Assembly (NCBI GenBank): GCA_013297725.1
Contig: JAAFIB010000006.1
Location: 1-64,000 of the forward strand
Direction of reading: 5' to 3'
From: Sphingomonadales bacterium
GTDB lineage: Bacteria; Pseudomonadota; Alphaproteobacteria; Sphingomonadales; Sphingomonadaceae
DNA: 64,000 nt
Part shown: positions 8,501 to 17,004 of the stretch, one piece after another
Position numbering within the stretch: the first letter of the stretch is position 1
Layout: every line of letters starts with the position of its first letter
The notes under the pieces: model-generated
Told to the model about the DNA's origin: nothing
The model's input: the letters and a program-made list of their open reading frames with translations, nothing else
The model's database searches: none
Program-made: the position numbers and the translations under genes

Positions 8501-10041
8501 CCCCGCACCATGATATCTATTCGATCGAGGATTTGGCGCAGCTGATCTATGATCTGAAACAGATTAATCCGCGCGCGAAAGTGTGCGTGAAGCTAGTCAG
8601 TGCGGCTGGTATCGGAACGATTGCAGCAGGCGTTGCCAAGGCACACGCCGATGTAATTCTGGTTTCCGGCAATGTCGGCGGCACGGGTGCCAGCCCGTTG
8701 ACCAGCATCAAATACGCAGGCACGCCTTGGGAAATGGGGCTGTCCGAAGCCAACCAAGTGTTGACGCTCAACGGTTTACGACACCGCATTAAATTGCGTA
8801 CAGATGGTGGCCTGAAAACTGGTCGTGATATCGTGATAGCGGCCATCCTTGGCGCAGAGGAATATGGCATTGGCACGCTGAGCCTCGTCGCGATGGGCTG
8901 CATCATGGTGCGTCAGTGCCATTCCAACACCTGCCCCGTCGGCATTTGTGTGCAAGATGAAAAGCTGCGTGCAAAGTTCTCTGGCACGCCTGAAAAAGTC
9001 ATCAACCTGATGACCTTCATCGCCGAAGAAGTGCGCGAAATTCTGGCCAAGCTAGGCTTCCGTTCGCTTGATGAAGTGATCGGCCGCACCGAATTGCTTC
9101 GTCAAGTAAGCCGCGGTGCTGAACATCTCGACGACCTTGATCTCAACCCGATCCTCGCCAAAGTCGATGCACCCGATAGTGCGCGGCGGTTCCATATTGA
9201 GGGCAACCGAAACGAAGTACCCGACAGTCTGGACGCGCAAATCATCAAGGACGCACAGCCCGTGTTCAACCGGCGTGAGAAGATGCAGCTGACGTATAAT
9301 GTGCGCAACACACACCGCGCAGTTGGCACAAGGCTATCGTCAGAAATTACACGATTGTATGGCATGAAAGGCCTTTCCGACGGGCACGTCCATGTCCGGT
9401 TGCGTGGGAGTGCAGGCCAATCGCTGGGCGCGTTCCTGTGCCAAGGTGTGACGCTGGAAGTGTTTGGCGATGCAAATGATTATGTCGGCAAGGGATTGTC
9501 CGGTGGACGCATCGTTGTGCGCCCTACGGTCAGTTCACAGCTGGAAAGCCAGCACAATAGCATTATCGGCAACACAGTGCTTTACGGAGCGACCGCAGGC
9601 ACTTTGCTAGCCGCAGGACAGGCCGGTGAGCGCTTTGCCGTGCGCAACTCTGGGGCCAAAGTCGTCGTCGAGGGCTGCGGTGCCAATGGCTGCGAATATA
9701 TGACGGGCGGCATTGCTGTGATCCTTGGCGAAACCGGTGGCAATTTTGGGGCCGGGATGACGGGCGGTATGGCTTTTATACTCGATCCGAATGGTGAGGT
9801 CGAAAGCCGGGCCAATCCAGACAGCATCGTTTGGCAACGGCTCGACAGCGACCATTGGGAAGGCGTGCTGAAAGACCTGATCGCCGAACACGCCAATGCC
9901 ACTGACAGCCAGTGGTCGAATTCGATCCTAGAGGATTGGGATCGTAGGCGCGGGGAATTTTGGCAAGTCTGTCCAAAAGAAATGCTAACCCGGTTGCAGC
10001 ATCCATTAAGCGATGCGGAAGTGCTGGTTGCTGCAGAGTAA
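5515..10041 (+). CDS. gltB: Glutamate synthase, large (alpha) subunit
   Basis: The 1508-residue product is the glutamine amidotransferase and FMN subunit of NADPH-GOGAT. The mature N-terminus should be Cys28 (context DACGVG), so a 27-residue propeptide precedes the class II glutaminase domain. The central and FMN-binding synthase domains follow. The 3Fe-4S cluster loop has cysteines at about 1135, 1140 and 1145 (C-x4-C-x4-C), and the C-terminal beta-helix domain is rich in Gly repeats. Length and order match bacterial GltB. The start overlaps the upstream DUF2059 stop by four bases. Together with gltD it assimilates ammonia; amt lies about 34 kb away. Confidence 0.98.
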   Translation: MTHYYPTPEHERLAREGMYHPESEGDACGVGLIAATDGKPSRRVVASAIEALKAVWHRGAVDADGKTGDGAGLHVDLPARFFDDAIAAGGHKVMPNRLAVGMVFLPRTDLGAQENCRTLVESEIIEAGYTIYGWRQVPVDVSVIGDKGQATRPEIEQIMIAGPMPDEVSITEFEKNLYLVRRRIEKKIIAAQIRDFYICSLSCQSIVYKGLFLAESLSVFYPDLQDDRFESRVAIFHQRYSTNTFPQWWLAQPFRSLAHNGEINTIRGNQNWMKSHEIKMASIAFGDHSADIKPVIPAGSSDTAALDAVFEALVRSGKEAPTAKLMLIPEAWQANPNLPTAHKSMYEYMASVMEPWDGPAALAMTDGHWAVAGVDRNALRPLRYCWTNDGILIIGSETGMVVVPENTIIEKGRLGPGQMIAVNLDEGVLYRDTDLKNRVAAEQDYAALVGGFRSIGDLPDNGVETLPTFSRAELTQRQVAAGMTLEDMEMILAPMAEDGKEAIGSMGDDTPLAVISDKPRIISQFFRQNFSQVTNPPIDSLRERHVMSLKTRFSNLANILEDTSQNSDVLVLESPVLMTAEWTRLKAAFGKNAATIDCTYSVDEGQEGLRAAIVGIREQAEAAVRSGQTELFLTDENIGPERVAIAMILAAAAVHTHLVRVGLRSYSSVNVRAAECLDTHYFAVLVGVGATTVNAYLAEAGIEDRHARGLLGSMDLQSAKNNYRNSINEGLLKIMSKMGIAVISSYRGGYNFEAVGLSRALVNDFFPGMPNKISGEGYHSLFINARDRHTEAFDSAVTRLPIGGFYKQRKDGEAHAYSAGLMHLLQSSVGNDSYSTYLQFAAGVRELPPVYLRDLMEFNFPKDGIALDEVEAITEIRKRFVTPGMSLGALSPEAHETLAIAMNRIGAKAVSGEGGEDSKRFTPYENGDNANSVIKQIASGRFGVTAEYLGACEEIEIKVAQGAKPGEGGQLPGFKVTEMIARLRHSTPGVTLISPPPHHDIYSIEDLAQLIYDLKQINPRAKVCVKLVSAAGIGTIAAGVAKAHADVILVSGNVGGTGASPLTSIKYAGTPWEMGLSEANQVLTLNGLRHRIKLRTDGGLKTGRDIVIAAILGAEEYGIGTLSLVAMGCIMVRQCHSNTCPVGICVQDEKLRAKFSGTPEKVINLMTFIAEEVREILAKLGFRSLDEVIGRTELLRQVSRGAEHLDDLDLNPILAKVDAPDSARRFHIEGNRNEVPDSLDAQIIKDAQPVFNRREKMQLTYNVRNTHRAVGTRLSSEITRLYGMKGLSDGHVHVRLRGSAGQSLGAFLCQGVTLEVFGDANDYVGKGLSGGRIVVRPTVSSQLESQHNSIIGNTVLYGATAGTLLAAGQAGERFAVRNSGAKVVVEGCGANGCEYMTGGIAVILGETGGNFGAGMTGGMAFILDPNGEVESRANPDSIVWQRLDSDHWEGVLKDLIAEHANATDSQWSNSILEDWDRRRGEFWQVCPKEMLTRLQHPLSDAEVLVAAE

Positions 10042-10200
10042 AGCTGCGCAATATCACGTTACAACTGTTTACCACGCTTTCGCAAATCTGACAGGTCTGT
10101 TCAGTTTCCAATCAGCTTCATGCTGCTAATGCCCGATTGTTCAGGCGCAAAAGCCTGTGGTTGGCCCATTACACGATCGGGCTGGTTGGAAGGTACGCTC

Positions 10201-10809
10201 ATGCGTTCAATCGATTTTCGCATCCCTTTGCTTGCTGGTGCAGCTGTGCTGTTGCTTGCGTTTTCGCCGGCCAAAGCCGCTGAACCAATCCTGTTTGTGT
10301 CCGGCACTGGCGAACCTGTGTTGACCCCCGTTTTAGCCGAAGAAAGCCCTGATCTGCCGCAACAAGCCGAACAGCGCGGCGATCGTAATGACCGCTACAG
10401 CGACGCACGCAGCAGCGACACACAGGCCGAGCTTAACGCGATGGCCGACAAGCTGGCCAACCCGAAAATGCAAAAGGGCGTTGCTAATATGGTCGAACGT
10501 ATGACCGAGAATATGCTCGATCTGCCCATCGGCCAATTTGTCACCGCGATTGAAAAATCGGTTCCCGGTGCAAACAAAGGACGCAAGCGTATTCGCGCAA
10601 ACGACACTCTTGCCGATATCGCAGGCCGCGATGCCGATAGATTGCCTGACCAGCTAGCCGATGGCAGCCGCCAAATGATGGGCATGATGAGCAGCTTTGC
10701 CGCAGCCTTTGCAAATATGGTCCCAGAGTTTGAAAAGATGGGCCGCGATATGGAAAAAAGTTTTGAAGACATTGAGGACATTGAGGGATCAATTCGCAAA
10801 AGCGACTAA
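10201..10809 (+). CDS. Small secreted protein of unknown function
   Basis: I do not recognise a domain in this 202-residue protein. The ATG at 10201 was chosen over an upstream in-frame ATG at 10120 because it opens a standard signal peptide (MRSIDFRIPLLAGAAVLLLA, cleavage near AKA-AE) and has GGAAGG a short distance upstream. The mature part is acidic and arginine-rich in the middle, with an amphipathic helical C-terminal half rich in Met, Asp and Glu. It follows gltB by 159 bases and ends in front of a strong bidirectional hairpin. Its size, charge pattern and secretion resemble the DUF2059 proteins upstream, but I see no clear sequence similarity. Confidence 0.65.
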   Translation: MRSIDFRIPLLAGAAVLLLAFSPAKAAEPILFVSGTGEPVLTPVLAEESPDLPQQAEQRGDRNDRYSDARSSDTQAELNAMADKLANPKMQKGVANMVERMTENMLDLPIGQFVTAIEKSVPGANKGRKRIRANDTLADIAGRDADRLPDQLADGSRQMMGMMSSFAAAFANMVPEFEKMGRDMEKSFEDIEDIEGSIRKSD

Positions 10810-10862
10810 TTCCACGTTCTCTGCCCGGCTTCGTTAACAGGGGCATTCGTTAACGGGGGGAG

Positions 10863-10893
10863 GGGCAGTGCAGGGTCGCGCACTGCCCTTTTC
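10863..10893. terminator. Strong hairpin terminator between convergent genes
   Basis: GGGCAGTGC (10863-10871) pairs perfectly with GCACTGCCC (10880-10888) around an 8-base loop and is followed by TTTTCTTT. It terminates the secreted-protein gene on the plus strand. It also lies directly beyond the putA stop codon, but on the minus strand there is no good T-run. Confidence 0.85.
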
Positions 10894-10894
10894 T

Positions 10895-13861
10895 TTAATC
10901 CTCCAATGACAACAATGACGCGTTGCCACCCGAACTTGTAGTGTCGACACTCGTCGTCCGTTCGGCGCAAAACCTATACAGATAATGCGGCCCGCCCGCT
11001 TTTGGTCCGGTACCCGAAAGCCCCTCGCCACCAAAAGGCTGGCTGCCCACCACCGCCCCAATCATCGATCGGTTGATATACAGATTGCCAACATGGGCGC
11101 TGGCCTCGACCAGATCGGACACACGCGCAATCCGGCTGTGCAGCCCCATAGTCAGGCCAAATCCCTTGGCATTAACTTGCTTGATCGTTTCTTCCAGTCT
11201 GCCTGCCTGCCATGTTACGACATGAACGATGGGGCCAAACCATTCGGTATTGATGTCATCAAGGCTGTCGAGCCGTATGACTGTCGGCGGCACAAACAAC
11301 CCGCCTGCTGGCACATCAAGAGTATGGACGATCCGGACTGCATTGGCGGCGCGATACGCCATCAACCTGTCATAAGCCGCTTGGTCGATGACAGGGCCGA
11401 TATCAGTCACAGGGTCTGACGGATCGCCGATCACCAATGCGTCCATCGCACCCGCCAGCATTTCCAGCGTGCTTTCGGCAATTTCTTCTTGCAGCAACAG
11501 CAACCGCAAAGCTGAACAGCGCTGCCCCGCCGATTGGAAACCCGAAACGATCACATCACGCACAACCTGTTCCGACAATGCGGTTGAATCGACGATCATC
11601 GCATTCAACCCGCCGGTTTCGGCGATCAGCGGAACAAGCGGCCTATCGTCATCTATTAACAGGTTGCGGGCAATCGCCTTGGCCGTTGCCACCGACCCGG
11701 TAAACACCACACCCGATATACGCGTATCACCGGTCAAAGCTGCGCCAATGTCGCCGCCGCCTGTCACCAGCTGTAATACGCCATTTGGAATACCTGCCTG
11801 ATACGCCAGTTGAACTGCATAGCGCGCAATATCCGGCGTCTGCGGTGCGGGCTTTGCCACCACAGTATTGCCTGTGACTAAAGCCGCCGTCACCTGACCC
11901 AGAAAAATCGCCAGCGGGAAATTCCAAGGCGCAATCGCTGCCCAAACGCCTTTGGCCTCCATGCGCAGCACGTTGCGCTCGCCCGTTGGGCCGGGAAGGT
12001 CAATAGGTTCCAAATCGCTGATCGCGCGCGCAGCATAATAGCGGCAAAAATCAATCGCCTCGCGCACTTCCGACAATGCATCAGGAATTGTCTTCTTCGC
12101 CTCTTGCACGGCAATGGCCATCAATTGCGGCTTATGCTCCTCCAACAGATCGGCAAGACGTACCAGGCATGCTGCGCGTTCTGTGACGGGTGTTGCTGAC
12201 CAGCGGGGGAATGCGTCTGTCGCAGCGGTGATTGCTGCAGCCACTGAAGCAGCATCGACCGCGGGGATTGGCACAGGCGTAGCTACTGCCGCAGCCATAC
12301 CTGCCAATATGTCCGCATCGTCCAAATCAATCCCGCCACTATTGGGTCGTTCAGGCTCAAAAAGCTCTGCGGGCAAGCGAATTGCCGGATGCCGCGTGCC
12401 GCCGACAGCCATCACCTTTTCCACCGGATCGGCTAGCAGTTCTTCCTCGCTGATATCAGCATCGGCCAATTGATGAACAAAGCTGCTGTTCGCACCATTT
12501 TCCAATAATCGGCGAACAAGATAGGCCAGCAGATCCCGGTGCCCGCCAACCGGCGCATAGATACGGCAATGATAGCCTTGCTGACTAACCAGCTTTTCAA
12601 ACAGCCCCCGCCCCATGCCATGCAACCGTTGGAATTCAAAATCGCGGGAGTTGCCAGCCCATTCCAATATCGTGGCAACGGTCATTGCGTTGTGGGTGGC
12701 AAATGCGGGGCGGATGTTGCTGGCCGCTAGCATATCCTTTGCACACGAAAGATAAGATACATCGGTTGCGGCCTTGCGGGTGAACACCGGATAATCGGAT
12801 AGTCCGCGTTCCTGCGCCCATTTGATCTCGCTATCCCAATAGGCGCCTTTGACGAGGCGCACCTGCATGATCCGCCCGGTTTCGCGCCCCAATGCATCGG
12901 CCCACGCAATCACGGGACGCGCCCGTTTTGTATAGGCCTGAACAGCCATGCCAAGACCATCCCAACCTTTCAGTTGCGGATCGCGGGATGCAGCTTCGAT
13001 GATATCAAGGCTCATTTCCAGCCGCGCTGCTTCTTCGGCATCGACCGTCAGCTGCACGCCAGCACCCGCCGCCTGCCGTGCCAAAGTAATCAGCATCTCT
13101 GTCAGTTCAGGAACGCAGGTTGCGGCCTTTGCCGTTTCATAGCGCGGGTGGAGAGCAGACAGCTTCACAGATATGCTGTGTCCACGATCAGCATTTTTGC
13201 CAACAGCAGCTATCGCACAGCGATAGGCATCGAAATAGCGTTGTGCATCCGGCGTCGTCCGTGCAGCCTCACCCAGCATATCGAAACTGGCGGTGAAGCC
13301 GCGGTGATCGCGCCCCTCCATCCGCTTCATGGCCTCTTCGATCGTGCGGCCCATGACAAAGACTTGCCCCATCAGCCGCATCGCAGCGCCCACGCCTTGG
13401 CGCACAAATGGTTCCCCTGCCCGTGCGACTAGCCCGCGCAGTGCGCCGCTGGCTTGATCGCCCACCATCGCCTTACCCAGCACCAGCCCCCAGGTTGCGC
13501 TGTTAACAAGCAAGCTAGCCGATTGCCCCTTGTGCGCCCGCCAGTCTGCATCGCCAAGCTTATCGGCGATCAGCATGTCGGCGGTTTCAGGATCGGGAAC
13601 GCGCAAGAAGGCCTCGGCCAGCGACAGCAAAGCTGTGCCTTCCTCAGTCCCCAAACGGTATTCCTGCAGGAATTGATTGACCCAACCATCGGTCTGCGCG
13701 TCGCGCAAAGCATCTAGCAGATGGCGCGCCCGCTCTGTGATCTGTGCATATTCGCTAGCGCCCAATTGCGCAGTAGCAACCAACGGCGCGAGCGTTTCGG
13801 GTTCCGGGGTGCGGTGCAGCGGACGGATCGCTGCACGTGCTTCATTAAGTTCGAATGCCAT
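10895..13861 (-). CDS. putA: Bifunctional proline dehydrogenase / L-glutamate gamma-semialdehyde dehydrogenase PutA
   Basis: The 988-residue flavoenzyme oxidises proline to glutamate in two steps with substrate channelling. The N-terminal half is the FAD-dependent proline dehydrogenase barrel (VRLVKGAYWDSEIKWA is a typical active-site strand). The C-terminal half is an NAD-dependent aldehyde dehydrogenase with the catalytic cysteine in SAGQRCSAL and the glutamate in IAETGG. At under 1,000 residues it is the short PutA type without the extra C-terminal domain. No N-terminal ribbon-helix-helix repressor domain is present, so it is not self-regulating like the E. coli protein. The ATG at 13861 is preferred over an in-frame TTG at 13879. 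It abuts a 14-bp inverted repeat that may control expression. Confidence 0.97.
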   Translation of the reverse strand: MAFELNEARAAIRPLHRTPEPETLAPLVATAQLGASEYAQITERARHLLDALRDAQTDGWVNQFLQEYRLGTEEGTALLSLAEAFLRVPDPETADMLIADKLGDADWRAHKGQSASLLVNSATWGLVLGKAMVGDQASGALRGLVARAGEPFVRQGVGAAMRLMGQVFVMGRTIEEAMKRMEGRDHRGFTASFDMLGEAARTTPDAQRYFDAYRCAIAAVGKNADRGHSISVKLSALHPRYETAKAATCVPELTEMLITLARQAAGAGVQLTVDAEEAARLEMSLDIIEAASRDPQLKGWDGLGMAVQAYTKRARPVIAWADALGRETGRIMQVRLVKGAYWDSEIKWAQERGLSDYPVFTRKAATDVSYLSCAKDMLAASNIRPAFATHNAMTVATILEWAGNSRDFEFQRLHGMGRGLFEKLVSQQGYHCRIYAPVGGHRDLLAYLVRRLLENGANSSFVHQLADADISEEELLADPVEKVMAVGGTRHPAIRLPAELFEPERPNSGGIDLDDADILAGMAAAVATPVPIPAVDAASVAAAITAATDAFPRWSATPVTERAACLVRLADLLEEHKPQLMAIAVQEAKKTIPDALSEVREAIDFCRYYAARAISDLEPIDLPGPTGERNVLRMEAKGVWAAIAPWNFPLAIFLGQVTAALVTGNTVVAKPAPQTPDIARYAVQLAYQAGIPNGVLQLVTGGGDIGAALTGDTRISGVVFTGSVATAKAIARNLLIDDDRPLVPLIAETGGLNAMIVDSTALSEQVVRDVIVSGFQSAGQRCSALRLLLLQEEIAESTLEMLAGAMDALVIGDPSDPVTDIGPVIDQAAYDRLMAYRAANAVRIVHTLDVPAGGLFVPPTVIRLDSLDDINTEWFGPIVHVVTWQAGRLEETIKQVNAKGFGLTMGLHSRIARVSDLVEASAHVGNLYINRSMIGAVVGSQPFGGEGLSGTGPKAGGPHYLYRFCAERTTSVDTTSSGGNASLLSLED

Positions 13862-13895
13862 GTCGCCGCATAGCGCCAATGGCTATGCGGCGACA
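13861..13895 (-). promoter_or_regulatory. Perfect 14-bp inverted repeat at the putA start codon
   Basis: TGTCGCCGCATAGC (13861-13874) and GCTATGCGGCGACA (13882-13895) are exact reverse complements with a 7-base spacer. In the putA transcript this would be a very stable hairpin ending exactly at the ATG, occupying the place where the ribosome binding site should be. No Shine-Dalgarno sequence is visible outside it. It could be a protein-binding operator or a translation-blocking RNA stem. Confidence 0.6.
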
Positions 13896-13925
13896 AGTTT
13901 CAATTGTTACCAGATATAGTCGCGA

Positions 13926-14264
13926 TTAGCGATAACGGCGACGGCAGTTGCTGTCTGCCTTATCAATCGCGCGACCGGCAAGGGCGCCGACTGCTGCACC
14001 GATGATTGCGCCTTCGGTTTTGTTGCCGCGCCGTGCTACTTCACGTCCGGCAAGTCCGCCTACGACTGCGCCGATCACTGTACCGCCGGTGCCTTTGTCA
14101 CAGCGACGATTGCTGCGACGGTCGCCATAATAGCCGCGATTGTCATAGTTGTAATAACCGTCATCACGGTCATAACGATCATAGCGAGCTGCTGCTGGAA
14201 CAGCGGCGAAGCCGGTTGCCAATGTGGCGGTGGCGATAAGTGCTGCGAGTGTCTTTTTCATCAT
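13926..14264 (-). CDS. Glycine-zipper (2TM) envelope protein
   Basis: The 112-residue product has a signal peptide (MMKKTLAALIATATLATGFA, cleavage near AAA-RY), a Tyr/Asp/Arg-rich linker with repeated YDR and YYN units, and a glycine-zipper domain in which GAVVGGLAGREVARRG and GAAVGALAGRAID repeat a small-residue pattern. Proteins of this type sit in the cell envelope or outer membrane; the exact role is unknown. The ATG at 14264 was chosen because AAAGGAG lies directly upstream; the longer open frame to 14372 lacks a signal peptide at its start. A second ATG follows immediately at 14261 and could serve equally. Confidence 0.8.
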   Translation of the reverse strand: MMKKTLAALIATATLATGFAAVPAAARYDRYDRDDGYYNYDNRGYYGDRRSNRRCDKGTGGTVIGAVVGGLAGREVARRGNKTEGAIIGAAVGALAGRAIDKADSNCRRRYR

Positions 14265-14394
14265 GATCTGTGCTCCTTTTGCTGTTTGGGTTGGCCCGCA
14301 GAAATTGCTGAAAACTGCGGACCGGAAACTCTTTCCCTGTGACATCTGGATATGCGTTCGCTTTTGAGCCATTGCTGAATGCGGTGTTATTTTT

Positions 14395-14424
14395 TGTTCA
14401 TGTTTGAGTTCATTTTGATGAACA
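14395..14424. promoter_or_regulatory. Short inverted repeat upstream of the phytase-like gene
   Basis: TGTTCAT (14395-14401) and ATGAACA (14418-14424) form a 7-bp inverted repeat with 16 bases between the arms. It lies in the divergent intergenic region, 14 bases before the start of the phytase-like gene. The spacing would suit a dimeric repressor; no specific regulator can be named. Confidence 0.3.
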
Positions 14425-14438
14425 GCTATTGAGGTTAG

Positions 14439-15461
14439 ATGTTGAAGCGTTTGCTGCGGCTATTGCTGATTTTCATGCTCGCGGCACTGGCCGTTGGCGG
14501 TGTGCGCAGGGTTTATGAAAACCGCAGTCAGGATATTGCGCTAACACCGTTGTTGTTTGATGAGAGCAACCCAAGCCGGAAGTCAGTCGGTCCGTTGACG
14601 TTCCTTGGTGCATGGGAATTGCGCAGCGACAATGGAGATTTTGGCGGCATCTCCGCTTTGGTCGCATTAAAGGATGGCCGGTTTATCGGCGTTAGCGATG
14701 CAGGGGCGCTGATCGGCTTTGGCCTGACCAACGATGACACAATCGACCGGCCGTTTATCGCTGTGCTTCCAGGGGCATATGGCAAACGCGTAACTTATGA
14801 AGATCGCGATACAGAGGGCATTGCCTATGATCCGGTGTCAGGCAAAGTGTGGGTCAGCTATGAAGTCCGCCACGCCATACGGCGCTTTCCAACATCACTG
14901 TCGCGAATTGATGGTGCTGTTCGCCCGGCAATTATGCGCAACTGGATCGCAAACAAGGGCACCGAGGCGTTAATTCGGCTAAACGATGGACGCTTTTTGG
15001 CCTTTGCCGAGGGCGGTGCTGATGACGGCGTTTATCCCGCAGTTCATTTTTCGGGCGATCCGGTGGAGCCCGGAACTACATATTATCCGTTCCGTTACCG
15101 GCCAAGTGACGGATATCGCATAACGGATGGGGCGCAGCTGCCCGATGGGCGGTTGCTGCTGCTGGAACGCAGGGTCGGCTTTCCCCAAGGCTTCACGGCA
15201 AAGCTGTTAATTCTGGATCCGGCCAAAATCATGCGCGATGCCACAGTGTCCGGCGAAGTTATCGCCACGTTGGCGCCGCCGTTGCTGGTCGACAATATGG
15301 AGGGGCTTACGATCACGCAGGATCAGGGGCGCACGATTGTTTGGTTGATATCGGACAATAACTTCAACGCGATTCAGCGGACGTTATTGATGAAGTTTGC
15401 GCTGACACTGCCCAATAAAAAACCGGAGGCGACGAACGCCCCCGGCTTTGATTCGCTATAA
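14439..15461 (+). CDS. Esterase-like phytase-family protein
   Basis: The 340-residue protein has an N-terminal signal anchor (MLKRLLRLLLIFMLAALAVG) followed by a beta-propeller-like domain of the 'esterase-like activity of phytase' family. Recognisable segments include GGISALVALKDGRFIGVSDAG near residue 70 and a conserved DNMEGL...W.ISDNNF block near the C-terminus. The family is exported and named for weak similarity to phytases; the substrate is unknown. GAGG five bases before the ATG supports the start. The 3' end also contains the minus-strand terminator of rpmB, so the last ten codons serve two purposes. Confidence 0.8.
   Translation: MLKRLLRLLLIFMLAALAVGGVRRVYENRSQDIALTPLLFDESNPSRKSVGPLTFLGAWELRSDNGDFGGISALVALKDGRFIGVSDAGALIGFGLTNDDTIDRPFIAVLPGAYGKRVTYEDRDTEGIAYDPVSGKVWVSYEVRHAIRRFPTSLSRIDGAVRPAIMRNWIANKGTEALIRLNDGRFLAFAEGGADDGVYPAVHFSGDPVEPGTTYYPFRYRPSDGYRITDGAQLPDGRLLLLERRVGFPQGFTAKLLILDPAKIMRDATVSGEVIATLAPPLLVDNMEGLTITQDQGRTIVWLISDNNFNAIQRTLLMKFALTLPNKKPEATNAPGFDSL
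15416..15445 (-). terminator. rpmB terminator inside the convergent gene
   Basis: Read on the minus strand, CCGGGGGCG (15445-15437) and CGCCTCCGG (15431-15423) form a 9-bp stem with one mismatch and a 5-base loop, followed by six T residues (plus-strand A run at 15417-15422). It lies within the last codons of the phytase-like gene. Confidence 0.75.
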
Positions 15462-15471
15462 AGCTAATGAA

Positions 15472-15762
15472 TTAAGCGGCGATAGCCTGCTTTTTCGACA
15501 AAGCTTTTTTGACTTTGCGCGCATTAATGCTCAGCTTATCATCCGATGTTTTCAGCAACCAGTTGTCAAGGCCGCCAACATGTTCGACCGAGCGCAGGCC
15601 CGATGTCGACACGCGGAATTTGAAACCTTGATCAAGGCTATCCGACAGCAAAGTCACATTCTGCAAATTAGGCAGAAACGTGCGCTTTGTCTTGTTGTTC
15701 GCGTGGCTCACATTGTGACCAACCATGCGACCTTTGCCGGTCAGTTCGCAGATACGCGCCAT
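15472..15762 (-). CDS. rpmB: 50S ribosomal protein L28
   Basis: The 96-residue product is ribosomal protein L28, a component of the large subunit. The N-terminus [23 protein letters not shown] is typical of the family apart from the start. RTFLPNLQ follows near residue 26, and the C-terminal extension ending KKALSKKQ is common in alphaproteobacteria. The ATG at 15762 was chosen because it starts the conserved domain; the frame remains open upstream to 15849 without homology. It is transcribed alone, with a hairpin terminator just past its stop. Confidence 0.96.
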   Translation of the reverse strand: MARICELTGKGRMVGHNVSHANNKTKRTFLPNLQNVTLLSDSLDQGFKFRVSTSGLRSVEHVGGLDNWLLKTSDDKLSINARKVKKALSKKQAIAA

Positions 15763-15845
15763 GTCAAAAAATCCTATAAAAATATGATGTGCGGGAATCA
15801 GTGACCCCGGAAAGCGGTAGCCCCTAACCTTAGGCCGGTAAAAGG

Positions 15846-16955
15846 TCAAGCAAGAAGCAAATCCGCCAGCTTTGATCGGTGATACGCGGCATCACCATAT
15901 TGCGACGCATGGAAAATCGCGGCGCGCCGGTGCAGCCCCGCATCGCAATCATGCGTAAAGCCAAAGCCGCCGTGAAACTGGATTGCACGGTCCGCGGCAT
16001 AGGCATAGGCTTTGTCCGCCGATGCCTTTGCCATATGGGCAGCAACTGCGGCTTTGCCCTGCTGTCCGTGACTATGCGCCGCACCATATAGATGCGACCG
16101 CGCTTTTTCATAGCTGACATAAGCATCCACCATCGGATGTTTCAGCGCCTGATATTCACCGATCAATTTGCCGAATTGCTTGCGCGTTTGCAGATAGCCC
16201 AAAGTGTAATCGATCACCGCTTGCGTGCCGCCAACCATCTCGGCGCTTTGCAAAAGCAACGCCGCATCGGCCAAAGCCTGTAGGTTGGGGGCTTTGATCA
16301 AGGCCGTGTGCGGAACCGATATCCCAGTAAGCGACAGCGCAAAGCTGCGTTTCGTCTCATCAATAATTGTCTCGCGGCGAAGTGCGCCAGCGGGCAGATC
16401 ATCGCGGTTCAGCAACACCAACGCCGCCTCACCGCCGAACTGCACTGATGCAACAATCAAATCGGCACTGTCGGCCCATAGGACAAAATGTTTCTGTCCC
16501 GACAGTGCCAGCCGATCCCCATCCTGCACCGCACGCGCATCGATATGGCCTATATCCCAATCGCCATGCGGTTCTGACAAGGCAAGCGTCGCCACCGATC
16601 CTGCGGCCAGCTTTGGCAGCCACTCCGCCTTCATCGCATCGTTGCCACCGGTCAACAAAGCCTGCGCCGTCAATGTCGTCTGCACAAATGGCGAGGCCAG
16701 CATGTTGCGCCCCATCTGCTCAATCACCGGCGCGACCTCGGCAAGTGACAAGCCAACACCGCCAAATTCCTCTGGCACCGCAATTGCCATCCAGCCCAGA
16801 TCCGCCATCTCGCGCCATACCGCCGCGTCAAAGCCGCTGTCACTTTCCATCAAAGCGCGCACTTTGGACATCGGCGATCGGTCGCGGCAAAACTCGGTCG
16901 CAACCTCCAGCAAATCCCCTTGCGCTTCGCTAAATCCGATATCTGCCAATTGCAC
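15846..16955 (-). CDS. Acyl-CoA dehydrogenase family protein
   Basis: The 369-residue flavoprotein belongs to the acyl-CoA dehydrogenase family, which introduces a double bond into acyl-CoA thioesters using FAD and electron-transfer flavoprotein. The N-terminal helical domain ([21 protein letters not shown] near residue 50), the middle beta domain (LALSEPHGD near 132) and the C-terminal helical domain ([19 protein letters not shown] near 337) are all present. Such small members often act on steroid or branched acyl-CoAs, but the chain length cannot be inferred. The start is a GTG at 16955 with GGGGACAG upstream. No partner subunit is encoded beside it. Confidence 0.9.
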   Translation of the reverse strand: MQLADIGFSEAQGDLLEVATEFCRDRSPMSKVRALMESDSGFDAAVWREMADLGWMAIAVPEEFGGVGLSLAEVAPVIEQMGRNMLASPFVQTTLTAQALLTGGNDAMKAEWLPKLAAGSVATLALSEPHGDWDIGHIDARAVQDGDRLALSGQKHFVLWADSADLIVASVQFGGEAALVLLNRDDLPAGALRRETIIDETKRSFALSLTGISVPHTALIKAPNLQALADAALLLQSAEMVGGTQAVIDYTLGYLQTRKQFGKLIGEYQALKHPMVDAYVSYEKARSHLYGAAHSHGQQGKAAVAAHMAKASADKAYAYAADRAIQFHGGFGFTHDCDAGLHRRAAIFHASQYGDAAYHRSKLADLLLA

Positions 16956-17004
16956 AGCCTGTCCCCATACTATGGCAAATGCATGCGGGATAATGCGGGA
17001 CTAA

